Shown here: positions 39,541 through 52,479 of the stretch, piece after piece
How the letters are laid out: each line of letters begins with the position of its first letter
Position numbering within the stretch: position 1 is the stretch's first letter
NCBI GenBank assembly: GCA_027924585.1
Contig: BSBM01000426.1
Location: forward strand, 1,387,001 to 1,451,000
Length of the DNA: 64,000 nt
DNA from: Larix kaempferi
Lineage: Eukaryota > Streptophyta > Pinopsida > Pinales > Pinaceae
Direction: 5' to 3'
Made by a program: the position numbers and the translations under genes
Notes under the pieces: generated by a model
What the model was told of the DNA's origin: nothing
Databases searched by the model: none
The model's input: the letters and a program-made list of their open reading frames with translations, nothing else

Positions 39541-41420
39541 CCCCCACCATTTTCTTATAAGATGTATCCCTAGTGCACAAAACCACATATTTCCACCCAT
39601 ATTCCACTTTAAGAATAATGATATCCTATACATAGCATAATTTCCTATGTGATAGTTTGAGTCATCACTCTTAGCCCGATATGCCTAAAACCTTCCTTTA
39701 GGGCCTAATTCCAATGATTCCTTCCATGACTATGTTAGAGATTCTCATATCTAGTGTCACTTATATGAACACTCAAATGCCAAGGATAGCGTTGGGATTT
39801 CATGGGTTTGTTTTAAATATTACCTTGGGGTTGAATGCCCAAGTTTCCTCTTATGATATTATACAAAAAACTAATTCCCGTGTGTTCTATAGAAAATCTC
39901 CTAATGGTGTCGATTTCCTCACTCAGAGGTAAATAATACACCGAATATGTCATTTGTAGTGGTTCGAGCTATTATATTTGGTCTTGGATGCACAAAATTC
40001 TTTATTATGGACTAAGGTTGAGGTTTCCTCCCTCAAACATGTTAATTGCCTAAATTCCCTATATAGTGCTTAAAACCTCTTACTTACATTAATACCCCAA
40101 ATATTAGGCCAATGATACCCTTAGGATGTTTTATGTGGTGGTGCAAGTTATACTTGTTAATATTATATGCCTAGATGTTTCCTCCAAGTTTCAAGTCTCG
40201 GGTTTCCTCCTTTAATCATGTCTATATGCCATAAAGACTTATACGTAGTTTTATTTCCTCCAATTTCCCCCGTTATCCCTTTTATAAGGCATAGATATTC
40301 TAAAAAAGTCATTTGTGCTACCTCAACAAATAATTATTATCCCTATATGCCTAGAAACTTCATTTAGGGTAAGGCCTAGGTTTATCCTCTCAATTAGGTT
40401 GAGGGCCAGTAAACCTATCATTAGCAATCAAAACCTCATAATAACATCAATTCCCACACATAGACGTTAAGAATAACCTAAGGAAGACACGTGTGTTAAC
40501 CATATTTCTTGGTCATAGATTCCTAAAAGCTTCCTTTAGGGCCCAAGGACGAGTTTTCCTCCCTCGAACATGTCCAAGGATTTGAGACCCATTCCTTGTG
40601 CTCAAAGCCTAGTAATGATACTAATATTCATCAAGTAATCAATAAAAATATACACTATCGAATAATCAAATTTCAATTCAAATCACTTTTATTAATATTG
40701 TTTAATAGTAATGAATTAAAAATGGTTGTCTTTAATTATTTGCCAATATTAAGAACCATAGGTATTTATTTGCTTGAATAATATTAAAAATGAATAATTG
40801 AATTGAGCTATTTACAAAATAATTCTTTGTGAACTTGTTGTGCTTTTGGTTCAAAGCCTCATAAATGAATCATGTGATTTTCCTTGTTTAAATAATATAA
40901 AAACAAATAATTGAGTTTGTTTTGATCATGGTGTAAACACTCATAAATTAAGGATGAGCATTTATTTGAATGATACAAAATTGAATTAAATTATTTACAA
41001 AATAATTATTTTTGAATTTGTTGTGTTTATGGTGCAAATTATCGTCATAATTAAATCCTATTTGTACATGTCCATGTAACAAATATGAGCTTAGCAACAC
41101 TATATGGTACTTGCCAACATGACATTTCTCTACGCTTGGGATTCCTTTAGCCTAAGGCCTAGGATTCTTCTCTCAACCATATTGAGGGCCACTCGACTTA
41201 TCCCTAGTGAATAAAACCTTATAATAGTGGGAATGCCCATACGTAGAGGCTAAGAATATTACTATGAAGATGTGTGGTGACCTTTTTGGTGTCTTCTTGG
41301 ATCTAGGCACCTAAAAGCTTCGTTTAGGGCCCTAGGTAGAGGTTTTGTCCATTGACCAATTTTCATGAATTGAGACCCATGCCTAGTGCTAAAAACCTAA
41401 TAATGATACAAATTTATATC
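39540..41420 (+). repeat. Second locus of the degenerate 175-bp satellite family
   Basis: Phrases such as ATGTCCAAGGATTTGAGACCCATTCC..TGTGCTCAAAGCC (about 40570) and TTGAGGGCCA..AAACCTATC (about 40400) repeat the wording of the 23240-24900 array, including AAAACCTCATAATGG-like text after each. Units recur about every 160-200 bp and are strongly diverged. Confidence 0.55.
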
Positions 41421-41800
41421 AAGAAATTTAATTATAAAAAATATTCTCAATTAAATAATGACATTTCAATTCAAACCATTTTTATTACTACTTTATAATA
41501 ATAATAAATTAAAAATGGTTGTTTTTATTTATTTGTCATTTGTATTTCTTTGTTTAAAGAATATTAATAATTGATAATTGAATTGAGCTATTACAAAATA
41601 ATTAGTTGTGAACTTGGTGTTCTTGTGGTGCAAAGCCTAAAAAATGAATCATGTGAATTTATTTGCTTAAATATTCTAAAAATATTGAATTCCACTTGTT
41701 GTGATTATAGTGAAAAAACCCATAAATTAATATTTGGTCATTTAACGCCTCTCATTAAAATTGGACATATTCTAGTCCAAGTCACTTTGAAGACTGGTCA
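40372..41800 (+). repeat. 781-bp tandem duplication
   Basis: AAGGCCTAGG at 40372 recurs at 41153, and the two copies stay alignable through AATTAAAAATGGTTGT (near 40714 and 41510) and GAATCATGTGA (near 40866 and 41645). Divergence is high. A stretch of short repeats with CCAAAAGTGCCAAA follows at 41825-42120. Confidence 0.7.
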
Positions 41801-42695
41801 AAAACATCATTTCTAAACCCAAAAATCAAGGTTTCTAAAGTGCAAAATTTGGTTCCAAAAGTGCCAAATCTAGTTCTAAAAGTGCCAAAGCCGGGTTCCA
41901 AAAGCATACTTTTGCTTTTGATATCGTCACTTCTGAAATTATTTTTTGCATTTTTCTGATATGATAAATATGATAATGGCACTTTTACAACCTGGTTTTT
42001 CCCTTTTGGAAGGCTACTTTTGACACTTCCAATACTTAAGTTTGCAATTTTGAAAACCGATTTTGGCACTTTCAAGCTCTGATTTTGCACTTTCGAAAAC
42101 CAAACTCGACACTTTACAAGTATTATAATCACAATGAAATTGAACATACTAGTACAAACAAACATTCAAGTGTATTATTTAACAAAATACTTTCATTTTA
42201 TTCACAATAGGCCTCGCATCACTTACGCCATTCAAGTGCAGCAAGCAAGGCCATAATTGATCTAACTTGAATGTGTCATTGACATCTTGGAAAGTATACC
42301 TTTTTGTTATAATACAATTCCCTTCCTTGTTACAAACATGTTTTTCTTTCGATTCATCTACATTCACTATTTGTAGCATCCCAACCATGGATCAAAATAT
42401 CTCAAACTTTGTTTAAAGTCTTGATAAATACATAAGTATTTGCATCACCCTGATAACCCTCTTTGGCTATGTAAAAACAATATTATTGTGTTAAAATTAC
42501 TCTAAATTGTTCCCTTTGCAATCATTTTCTTTGTAATAATGTTGGAAAAAACTCGTCAACGTTTTTTTGTTGTTCAGATTTCCATACCCCAGCTTCAAAT
42601 ATACTAAAGCATTTTTCAAAAAATTCCCTAAGGGTGAAAATGTGAAGGTGGGTAACACTTCCGTGAGAATCAATAGCAAAAAAAAACGTAGGGGA

Positions 42696-42906
42696 GGTTA
42701 TTTGGCCGAATAATAAATGTTATTCGGCCAATTAATGTTATTAATCGACCAAATAAATTTTATTATTCGCTCGAATAACTAGTAACGATTCTCCGTTTAA
42801 ATTAATGGGGACCTCGAAGTGTGTGCGAGGCAGTGCCCACTGAGAAAAATTTCCAGGTTTGTTAGTTTCTTCGGCCGAATACTTATTCAGCCGAATAATT
42901 ATTCGG
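42696..42906. repeat. Left-end cluster of TTATTCGGCCGAATAA palindromes
   Basis: Copies or half-sites: 42696-42713, 42717-42729, 42763-42778 (TTATTCGCTCGAATAA), 42870-42880, 42883-42898 (TTATTCAGCCGAATAA), 42899-42906. Repeated two-fold symmetric boxes at an element end are typical of transposase binding sites. Confidence 0.75.
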
Positions 42907-42959
42907 ACAAATACGTTTTCTGCATAAAATCCTGGCTTCGTCCATTGTTCGGCACTTTT

Positions 42960-43690
42960 CATTGGAAAATTTTTGGACCCCACCTGTGGACTCATGTTCG
43001 AACGCTGCTGCGACCCCTCACCCATGGGCTCATTTGCTGCGTTCATCGACGAGCTTGCCACCCTCTGTTTCCATTTCGTCTAGGAGCTCGCCACCTTGTC
43101 GACCAGCCCGCCATGCCTTCTCTCCATTCCCCAACTCACCATCCGCTAACCCCAACTCACTGTTTGCCACTCGACGAGCTCGCCATTCCCCAACTCGCCA
43201 TTTGCCACTTCAATGTTCACTCCCGGTCGGATCTGCCATCACCAAAATATTGTGTGGAGTTAACGGGTTCGGTGTGGAGGTTACATAGTCAGCGTGGAGT
43301 TGATATTGTAGGTATGTTTTGAGTTTTGAGTTGTTTAGTTTTCATTTTTTTGGTTTCCTGTTGCTAATGTTTCTTAATGTTTGCAGGCCAATTCTTTTCG
43401 TTTGGCGAGTTGGTGGTCGTCTTCGGTGCGGTGTTGGTGTTCATTTTTGGTTCAATTTTGGATTTCTCCCATGTGTTTGGTTCGACAAATGGATTCGACA
43501 TCGAGTTAACGTGTTCGGCGTGGATGTGACGTCGTCGGCGTGGAGTTGATATTGCATCAATTTCGCAGGTATGTTTTGAGTTTTTAATTGTTTTGTTTTT
43601 GTTTTATGTTGCTAATAATTTTTTTTAATGTTTGTAGGGAAATTCTTTTCATTCGGCGAGTTGGTGATCGTCTCCAGTTAATTAGAGATA
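42960..43690 (+). other. GC-rich leader region with a duplicated exon-intron pair
   Basis: A CpG-containing stretch (42960-43260) is followed by two related units (about 43257-43500 and 43500-43695). Each has GTTCGG..GTGGAG, an intron-like GGTATGTTTTGAG...TTAATGTTTG(C/T)AG, and an exon-like ATTCTTTTC(G/A)TTYGGCGAGTTGGTG. Placed about 1 kb upstream of the forward gene, it could be its promoter and spliced 5' leader. That role is inferred. Confidence 0.45.
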
Positions 43691-44432
43691 TAACGTTATC
43701 TGTACATCCTGTATTAGATTTTTTTCCATGTCTGTATAATTAAAGTAGTATATACTCTAATATAATTACCATTGCTTCCTTATTATGATAGTTTTTTAAT
43801 GGGATTAGCTGAGATCACTAGTAAGGTCATATTCATACAACGATATACCATGTGCTTTAATTCGCCTTTCTCGTATTAATTATAGTATAGCTCTCGAATA
43901 CTGATCAAAGTATAATCATGGAATATAGAATAGAAATAATCTTACCCTAATATTGTGTACATACTGGTCAGCTTACTACTCCTTATTACTTAAAGCTTAT
44001 GATCACTGTACTACTATTCCCATATGTCTAGTGTTCATGAATAGAGTTCATGAAATTCCTAGTTCAATTCTACTTTTACCTAGGCACTTTGCATAATCAA
44101 CATGGGATCACTTCTAAAAAACAACAAAAGATATAAAAAAAAAAAAAAGATCTGATATCAACATAACTAGGAACATAAGACTTAAACATAGATTTTAACT
44201 CATACAAGTCAACAAGAACATAAGGCATACAACATATGTAATCACTAATGTTAGCAAAAAGATAGTTCATGAACTCTATTTTAGTCATTTATTAATATTT
44301 GGCTTATATCTAGGTCTTTATTGAAGAACTAAGTTTCTTTAGCAGATATGTCTTAGAACTTTTGTAGAATTAACATGTAGAATTTGAATATGTTATGAGT
44401 TGACAGTTGTGTAAATTTAGATATCCTATAAA

Positions 44433-46665
44433 ATGGAAAGAGAGGAGTCTTCGAGGCAAAAGCATAGGAGGTCATTACATTCATCGGGAGTTGGTGTCCC
44501 AATTGGTAATCGAATGTTGTCGAATTCACCTCGGGATTCGAGTTTACTGTATGGGTCACATTCATCCGATCATCGACGAGGTGATAGGGGTACAGATGAT
44601 TCCCCTCTATCTTCTATGGGAGAGTGTCGATCTCAACCTTCTGTCGGTATGAACATTAATGTTTCAATACATGTATAATTTGTATTTTTGTTTGTTCTGA
44701 AATTTTGGACAAGGTTAAACACTTGAATCCCGTTATATTTGAAGCAGACCCAGGTTTAGAAGATGTATGTAATTCTACAGAGAGGGAGGAAGATCAAGAT
44801 AGGATTGCAGATAATGGAATAGGTGTGGGTGTAGAGCAAGGTTTTGAAGATGCTCCTCGATCTAGGACGACATATGTTCCACTAGCTGAGGGTTATACAC
44901 CCATATCAACTTATCCGTCTAATTTACCTGATGAACTTCCATGGGAAGGTGTTGTGCAACAAACTACCCTTGAAAGTTGTAGATCCCACTACGACAGGTT
45001 GAACAATGATCTTTCTACTTTGGATGTCCCTCCAGAGAGAAGACAAACTCTAGAGATTGTTTTGGGGTCATTGCAAAAATTCATTGAGGCATATGAGGAT
45101 CTCGGACCAACTACGAATGGTTTTGTTAATTTGATGCGGAGGCGAAGGGAACAAGTGATGGGTCCAGACAAGTGGGAGGTTGTGAAGGAGAGAGTGACCA
45201 AAGAACAAGATAATTGAATGTTTAATTTCAAAGAAGGCCTGAAGCAAAAAATGTTGAAAGTGCAATATTTCAAGCATCCTGATATCGCACATCTAATATA
45301 TGATCGGTTCCTTGCAGCTTATGGTCAATTTCTATGGAACAATGAGGTTCCTAATTATTTTGCTAGATTTTTTTATGCGCATTTTTTTTAAAATATGAAG
45401 CTAGACTATACTGATCTTCATTCTGAATTTTATGGAGTTGGAAAGGGTCTAATATATAATCGAAAATGTGCTTTTAGAGACCCTACAACTCTTCAACCTC
45501 CACCCCAGATAGCTTGCCCACCCAGGCTTGTGGCATTAAGATTGGAGATGGAGCCCACATCCCAACTTGGGACAACCGCAAGGGATTTTGTTGGTGAAGG
45601 TTTAGCGTCAGCTCTTGTTGGAGTAGAAGTGGGATTGGGTCGAGAGAGGGCTCATGCTACTATCCGTCAAAAGTTTGTTTACAAAACGAATGATGAGGTA
45701 GATGGATTGAACATTGGAGATCTCAGGGTTTATGCCAACTTTTGTCGCGACATAGCTTCAGATGTGTTATCCAATGACACATCGAGTATGGGAGAGGTTT
45801 GTTGATTATGCTATGACAATCTATTTAATCCTTTATTCATTTTGAATTGAACTTTTTGTTACATAGTAATAAGTACATTAAGCAAATGTTTTTTTGTTGC
45901 ATTTTTCTAGAATGATGAATGCACATAATTTTCGAGTCTCCACTAGTCAAGATTTAGAGCATCTTGGAGAGGTATATTTATTATTTACATATTTATATTT
46001 ATGTTTGAACTTGATATTTTATTATTTTTTAAAATTTTAATTTATCTATGTATCTTATTATTAATTTGACTTATTCATGTAGGTTTTTTTAGATTCGAAC
46101 TTATTAGATGATTTACAATTTCTTATGATCTAATGATTTTAATTTTTTTGTTTCGGTTTTAAGTTAATTACTTAATTTATTTTTTGCTTACACTATGTTT
46201 TATTTATTAACGAAATTTAAATTTTAGGGGAGAGAACACATGGAAATTGGGGGTGAAGATGTAGGTTCTTTGATGAATGTGGATATTGGCACTGACGTAA
46301 TTTTGTTTAACTTGAATTGATCTCTGATATAAGTTTAATATTTTATATTTTTTGGATTTAGTTTAAAATTGTTTAAATACATTATTGGATTCATAAATTG
46401 CTTTTGTACATGTTGCAGCTTGGGTCTCTTCGACCTTTTGGAGGCAAAGGGAAGACTCCGGTGGAGGAAAGTGGTGGACATGCATTTAAAGAATTTGATG
46501 TCATTTTTTTAATAATTGAATTATTATTTCATATATAAGTTTAATATTTTAATTTTTTGAATTTAGTTTAAAATTGTTTAAATAATTTATGATATTCATA
46601 ATCTGTTTTTATACATGTTGCAGGCCGGGTTGAGTCTAAGGGAAGGCCATAGTGGAGGATAGTGG
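44433..46665 (+). pseudogene. Multi-exon gene of unknown function inside the transposon candidate, with in-frame stops
   Basis: Exon 1 starts at ATG 44433 (MEREESSRQKHRRSLHSSG, Ser/Arg-rich) and ends at 44646 before GTATGA. An acceptor at TGAAGCAG (44747) gives the same phase and continues DPGLEDVCNSTEREED. The frame then runs to 45805 with a TGA at 45215-45217 and a TAA at 45389-45391. Between and beyond the stops the reading stays coherent (KHPDIAHLIYDRFLAAYGQF; LVALRLEMEPTSQLGTTARD). Short exon-like pieces follow at about 45912-45970, 46229-46298, 46420-46500 and 46624-46660, each after an AG acceptor. I recognise no family. Possible roles are a DNA-binding or accessory protein of the element; this comes from position only. 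Confidence 0.5.
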
Positions 46666-46914
46666 TCCAGATTTTTTTTTTTGTTGATATATATATATTG
46701 TAGTTGTTTTGGACATCGAGGATATTTATTTTTAGATTATACATATGTACATTGAACTCACATGTTCATGAATATTTTTTTTGGATTATATACAAGTACA
46801 TGTTAATTATTTAGCATATTTGTCACTTGGTAAATGTTTAGAATATGTTTTGCATGTTTATGAATACATGTATTATTAAATTTATGTATGTAGATATAAA
46901 ATATTGGAATACTA

Positions 46915-47725
46915 TAAATGTTAATGATAGGAATGCTATGAATGTTAAGAATGAATGTTTGGAACTTTTAATAGGTGCAATATAAAGTTAGGAAATGTTG
47001 AATGTTAAAAATGAATGTTATGTTGAGAATGAATGTTATGGTAAGAATGAATGTTGGGAAAGTGTTGAATCCTAAGAATGAATGGGAAGTGTCAAGAATG
47101 TTTAAAATGTTAAGAATCAATGTTGGGTGTGAAGAATTTTTAAAATGTTAAGAATGAATGTTACCAAAGTTTTAGGAAGTGTTGAATGATGAAAATGTTA
47201 GGAAGTTAAGAATGGATGAATGTTAGGAATGTTAAGCATGTTACGATGTGAATCCTAAGAATGAATTTTAGGATGTTTTGATAGGAGCATTTATCTAAAG
47301 TTATGAATGAAGAAGTTTTCATAGGAGCAATCTAAAGTTAGGAATGATAAGAAAGAATGTTAGGAAGTGTTGAATTTTAAAGATTGACGTTAGGAATTTT
47401 TGATAGGTGAAATCGAAAGTTAGGAGTAAGGAATGTTAGGAAGTTTAGGAATGATAAGGATGAATGAATGTTAGAATTCTTAAGAAGCTTTGAATGTAAG
47501 TTTTTATAGGAATCTTTAAGAATGAATGAATGTTAGGAATCTTAGCAAGCTTTGAATGTTAGTAAGTTTAGTCAAATGTTAATGATGTTAAGGAAGTTTT
47601 TGATAGAAATAAAAATGTTAGGAAGTTTAAGAATGTTAGAATGAATGTTAGGAAGTTTATGAATGTTAGAAAGTTTTGATAGAAATATGAAGTCTTAATA
47701 GGTTCAATCTAATGTTATGAATGAA
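46915..47725 (+). repeat. Degenerate AATGTTAGGAA(T/G) minisatellite
   Basis: About 800 bp of irregular repeats of GAATGTTAGGAAGTTT, TTAAGAATGAATGTT and similar words, 12-25 bp in period. No coding content. Confidence 0.8.
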
Positions 47726-47910
47726 AATCTATGAGTTGTTTGATAAAAGTTTCAATCTTTTGGTTGTTTGATCAATATGATGTTGCAATAATAAATTTGA
47801 ATTTCATATAAATATGAAATTGATTCTTATATAAATGATTAATGTATTTCAATTTTTAACTAATGTTCATTGTTCAGGCACTTTGTAGTTAGTGAATTAT
47901 AGATGCTGCT

Positions 47911-48144
47911 GAAATCATGGCAAATGAGGATTTAACGATTTTTTGTTTTCTAATCACAAGTGAGGGTTCCCGGATTCTGAAGTTTATGCTAAGATAGAGC
48001 AATGATTTTAGACAACAATTTGATGAATTTTCATGGATTTGTTGTAAATAATCATTGCTCTAATTTAGCATAAGCTTCACAATCCTGGAATCCTTGCTTG
48101 TGATTAAAAATCAAATGATTGTTATCTCCATTTGCCATGATTTC
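47911..48144. repeat. 234-bp hairpin, copy 1
   Basis: The left arm starts GAAATCATGGCAAA and pairs with TTTGCCATGATTTC at the right end. The arms are about 105 nt each with roughly 85% pairing, closed by a loop of about 20 nt around TGATGAATTTTCATGGAT. The innermost stem, AGAGCAATGATT / AATCATTGCTCT, is exact. It could be a MITE or a small-RNA-producing hairpin. Confidence 0.85.
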
Positions 48145-48346
48145 AGTTATGTGAAATTACATGTAAGAGATATTATTATCTTTGTGCAGCAATCATTTAT
48201 TTAAAAACCATAGATTAACAAAGTTGTAAAAAACTCATGAATCATATTTATGGTGAATTACATTAAAGATAAACATGAAATGGATCAGATGAATACAAAA
48301 TCTAGTAGGTTTCCCGGTGATTTCTCACTGGCATCAATCAATCAAA

Positions 48347-49085
48347 AGTAAAGATTTGGAGCGGAGTGTGGGGATAGCCACATCCGTTATCTCATCCCTT
48401 AAGTGGTTTAATAGACATATGGGGACCCAAATAAAGTACTTTAGATAGACTTTATCACGAAATTACAAATTAAAGGCAAACATTCCATATAGCTAAAATA
48501 TAACATTTTTGAACTTTTTCCAATTTTTATTAAAGTTTTCATTACCAAATAATGTTTGATATATAGAATTTTGGTTTCAACATAAAAGTTGAATTTTATA
48601 TAAATGATAAATTGAAATTTGTATAATTGATTCACATTTTCAATTTTTAACTAATAATTCCTATTTTCAATGTTCAAGTACATTTTATGCGACTGAAATC
48701 GTGGCAAATGAGGATTTAATGATTTTTTATTTTTTAATCATAAGCAAAGATTACAGGATTGTGAAGCTTCTGCTAAATTAGAGCAATGATTTTAGACAAC
48801 AATTTGATGAATTTTCATCGATTTGTTGTAAATAATCATTGCTCTAATTTAGCATAGGCTTCACAATTCTGGAATCCTTGCTTGTGATTAAAAATCAAAT
48901 GATCGTTATCTCCATTTGCCATGATTTCAGTTATGTGAACTTACATCAGTGATATTTTAAAGTAAAGATTCGGGGCGGAGTGTGGGGACAAGCACTTCCG
49001 TTATCTCATCCCTTAAGTGGTCTAATAGACATATGGGGACCCGAATAAAGTATTTTACACAGAATTAAGACGAAATTACACATTA
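48347..49085 (+). repeat. Duplicated GGCGGAGTGTGGGGA blocks next to the hairpins
   Basis: A block of about 125 bp with GGAGCGGAGTGTGGGGATAG...TTATCTCATCCCTTAAGTGG...GACATATGGGGACCC at 48347-48475 recurs at 48960-49085. Each follows one hairpin, so hairpin and block were duplicated as one unit. The order is the same in both copies, but the spacing differs by about 170 bp. Confidence 0.8.
48695..48928. repeat. 234-bp hairpin, copy 2
   Basis: The same fold and exactly the same length as copy 1, 784 bp downstream. The loop and inner stem are nearly unchanged (TTGATGAATTTTCATCGATT), and some outer-stem differences from copy 1 keep or improve pairing (AAGATAGAGC in copy 1, AAATTAGAGC here against GCTCTAATTT). 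Confidence 0.85.
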
Positions 49086-49292
49086 AAGTTTTTATTACGA
49101 TCATTTAAACTCTTATTCTAGTTCCCATTCAAGATCATAGACATAGTTGAAAGAAAAAAATATAAATTGTATGTGCAAAATTTGACATGGACATGGACAA
49201 AAACATCGATCTATTAGTTTTTTATATAGTTAAAAACATCGCAATGGAATGTCGTCCTCAATTATTCGTTCATGGTCATATTTGGACAGTTT

Positions 49293-52200
49293 CTATTTTT
49301 TATTTTTTAATTGTTTTTTCGATGGAACTTGTACAAACTTTATTCGAGATTCACATACTAAATGACTATATTGACAACATATAACATCAGGTTCATAATC
49401 CTGAAAGTAGACATAATTTTTAGTCATATGGGTTTGCTGAAAAAAATAGCCCTTTAAAATGATGGATCCTCTCTCGTATGTATATCCGTTGTCATTGTAG
49501 TCTTCCAATAACTTCATCTTTCATTTACTGCATCGCATCAAATAATACTTCACATTTTCGTTGTTATCTATAGGTGCACTTACAGTGAAAACATCCCCTG
49601 TGCAAATTACAATTGGTGTTAAGATTTTTAAATCAATTAAATTGACTAATATACATGTATAAGGTGATGAACAAGAATGAACAATCGACAAAACAGTTGT
49701 AAGATCATTACCTTCTCTAACAATATCTGAAATTATGTCGCCATTAGATGATATTACAATTTCTTCTGATTCTAATTCTTCTATGCTTGCTAGTGGCATT
49801 TTTCCTTTAGGATTAATCTCTGTGTGTTTCCAATGTTTTACGTAGTTTTTCGTTATGTTTTCACAAACTTCTGTAGATTCAACATTTTCAGTGCAAATAT
49901 GACAAAAGCATGATTGCTTTCTATTGTCAAATGCATACATGTTTTGGAAGGATTTTGCTTGAATAGAGTGAAAATCTCTAGTCCCATGTATGGTGTTAGC
50001 GTCGTATGGTATTGATCTTTTTATATATTGGACCCCAACAAGCCAAAAAAACCTGTACACAAATGACAACTTTTGATGTTAGTGTACATATACTTAAATG
50101 TTAGTGTGCATTTTTTTAAATTGACAATTAATATAAATTTAAAAAATCGTGTACATACCTGCGCACATCTTTTGATTGTTGATTATAATCATGGCTTAGA
50201 TTTAATTTACACCATTGGACAACCTCTGCAGCTGAATGAAATCGTGAAGAAGAATGGTTCATTTGTCATCTTCGAAGTGCTTTTTTTATGCATGCTCCTG
50301 CACCATCATGTTCACCTTTTCTATGTCCAGTTTCAAAGAAATTCCAGCGATGTTTAATGTTCAATGCTTTATGAATTCGACATAACCAATAAAATGATCG
50401 TGAAGATTTAAATTGTCCCACGCATCCATCCGACCATATCCAATGTTCATTGAATTTAACGTCACATCCTTTTAGTGAATCGTAGAAAATATTTTCAATA
50501 CATTGCTGAACAATATGTGTATCGTGTGTACGATTATCGCTAATATAAAAGTGATATTCTTTAATCACATATCAATTGTCACACGTGCTTTCAATGCCAT
50601 CAACATCCTGTTGAGAATGTCTATATAAAACATGGACAAATATCGAAACTTCGCCAGAATGATAGTATTCACTCTGTATCTCTTTTTGCGCAGCAAATGT
50701 GTAGTTTTCTGCAAAATCAACCACTGACAAAATTGTTCCTGGTGAAAAATTTTCATGAGATTGTTTGAATTGAATATCTCGCCATCGTGCTATATATGAA
50801 TGCTTGGTGTATTTATAAATTTCTCTTTCAAATTTCTTGAGAAAATCTGTCACACATATTTTATCTTCTCGCAAATCAATTCTTTTGGAATGTGCATCAC
50901 TAGAACTTGTAGCATAATCGATCTATTCATATCTTCTCCAATCAACGGTTACATTTGACAGTTCGTGATCATTATCGATAGGATATTTATTGTGGAATAA
51001 GACCATATTTCCACAACGATGACAATGTTTTCCATTGACACATTTCTTATTATAAAATACTTCATCGTGATCTCTCTCACATAGAGTTTGAGATATGAAT
51101 TCACGTACTATGGGCGAAGGTGGTGAATTCGTCCAAAACATTTTACCAAATTCAAGAAATGTGTCATAACATAATTGAAATTGTACATGATAACGACAAC
51201 ATATGTCACGTATAGTAATAGGTCTAACATACCATGGTTTTTGTTACACAAATGTAGTTATTGACACATTAATTCCACGATGATCTTCCTTGAATTTATT
51301 GAACAATTGTACTTGTGTCATATCCATTATATGTTTTGAACTACTTTCATATACCCATTATGATACTCTCTGCCATATCACATCCCTTGAATTTGGTGAA
51401 ACCCGAGCATGTGTCAACCAATATTCCCGTACAATATCTTTAACACCTGCTCCCATTCTATCTTTGTAAGGTTGTCTACAAATAATTTCCCAGCAAGCAA
51501 GTTCATCATTTTCATCTATTTGCATTCTGAATTTCCTATGTTTGTATAATGTATTTCTTGAGGTTCCAACTGCTTTTGTTAGTTGTGTTGTCAAGCGCTT
51601 TTGTTTAGTACTAGTTAAAACAATTGTTGTATGAATTGCTCTACGTGCAGCATTGATATCTTTCTTCCTAGATTTTCCAATTTTTTTTATTGCATCACTT
51701 ATATTTTCTATCACATTCTGTTTTAATTTCGACTCTTTGGTCAACTTGTGAATACCCAATAATGACATAGCATCTTCTAACTTCTTGGTCACTAATAAAT
51801 ATTTCAAAATTTGTGCTTGCCCTGTTATCGAATAACTCTTCAGAACATCATCATAAAAATTTTGAGCATGATATCGTGCAACATGTATGGATATTTTTTT
51901 GCCATATTTGTTGCAATCAACGCTTTCTAACATTTCATCATCAATGGTGAAAGTACCTATACATCAAATTAAATTTAATTTAACATGTATCCAAAAATAC
52001 AATTCATTATAAAAAGTGAATTTGGAAAATACATGATATATACATACCTCGTCCAATTTCTGGATCTTGAACTTGATCTTCAATATTGAATTCATCGACA
52101 TTAGTATGTAAATCACTATTTACATCTTCAACAATGGTCTCTTCAACTTCAATTTGTTCTTCTTGTACTCTATTTTCAATTTCTACTTCATCAACATTAT

Positions 52201-52356
52201 CATGTAAAATTGTATTTATATCTTCAATAATTGTCGCTTGCATTTCTACAAGGCTTGCTTTGTTGGTATGATATTTGAGTTTTTTTTTTCTTTATTATCA
52301 TCATCATCATCACGTTTACGATCATATTTTATTTTACGATTTCTCTTACTTCCCAT
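49293..52356 (-). pseudogene. Spliced DDE-like transposase of the transposon candidate, inactivated
   Basis: Starts MGSKRNRKIKYDRKR (52356), a basic and probably nuclear N-terminus, then an Asp run and acidic region. Intron 1 is 52047-51957 (GTATGT...TATAG) and joins IGR to GTFTIDDEMLES. The main exon follows, with KPWYVRPITIRDICCRYHVQF, a CxxC/H-rich patch (CVNGKHCHRCGNM), VVDFAENYTFAAQ, YISDNRTHDTHIVQQ, IWSDGCVGQFKSSRSF and FFETGHRKGEHDGAGACIKK. Intron 2 is 50158-50053 (GTATGT...TACAG), then FFWLVGVQYIK and a C-terminal domain to 49293. Spaced Asp motifs (VDFAEN, ISDN, SDG..QFK, HDGAG) match a widespread eukaryotic DDE-like family I know only as uncharacterised or transposon-derived. In-frame stops: about 51358, 51247, 50923, 50569, 50266 and 49521. 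Frameshifts lie in the A10 tract near 52281 and near 50195. Confidence 0.68.
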
Positions 52357-52479
52357 GATTGTTTAATCTATAAATAATAAATTAAAGAATCATCACTTTA
52401 TAGTAAAAAAACAAAATTAAGATTTAAAAACATTTACAAAATTTATAAACACGTGAACTAAAATTTACTTTACCTTATC

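Noticed and set aside
39416-39932. Plus-strand frames of 72-74 codons
   Set aside because: They fall within or beside the degenerate satellite and show no conserved content.
42741-43061. 106-codon minus-strand frame beginning MASSSMNAANEPMGEG
   Set aside because: It overlaps the left-end palindrome cluster and the GC-rich leader. No family resemblance, and the palindromes explain much of its sequence.
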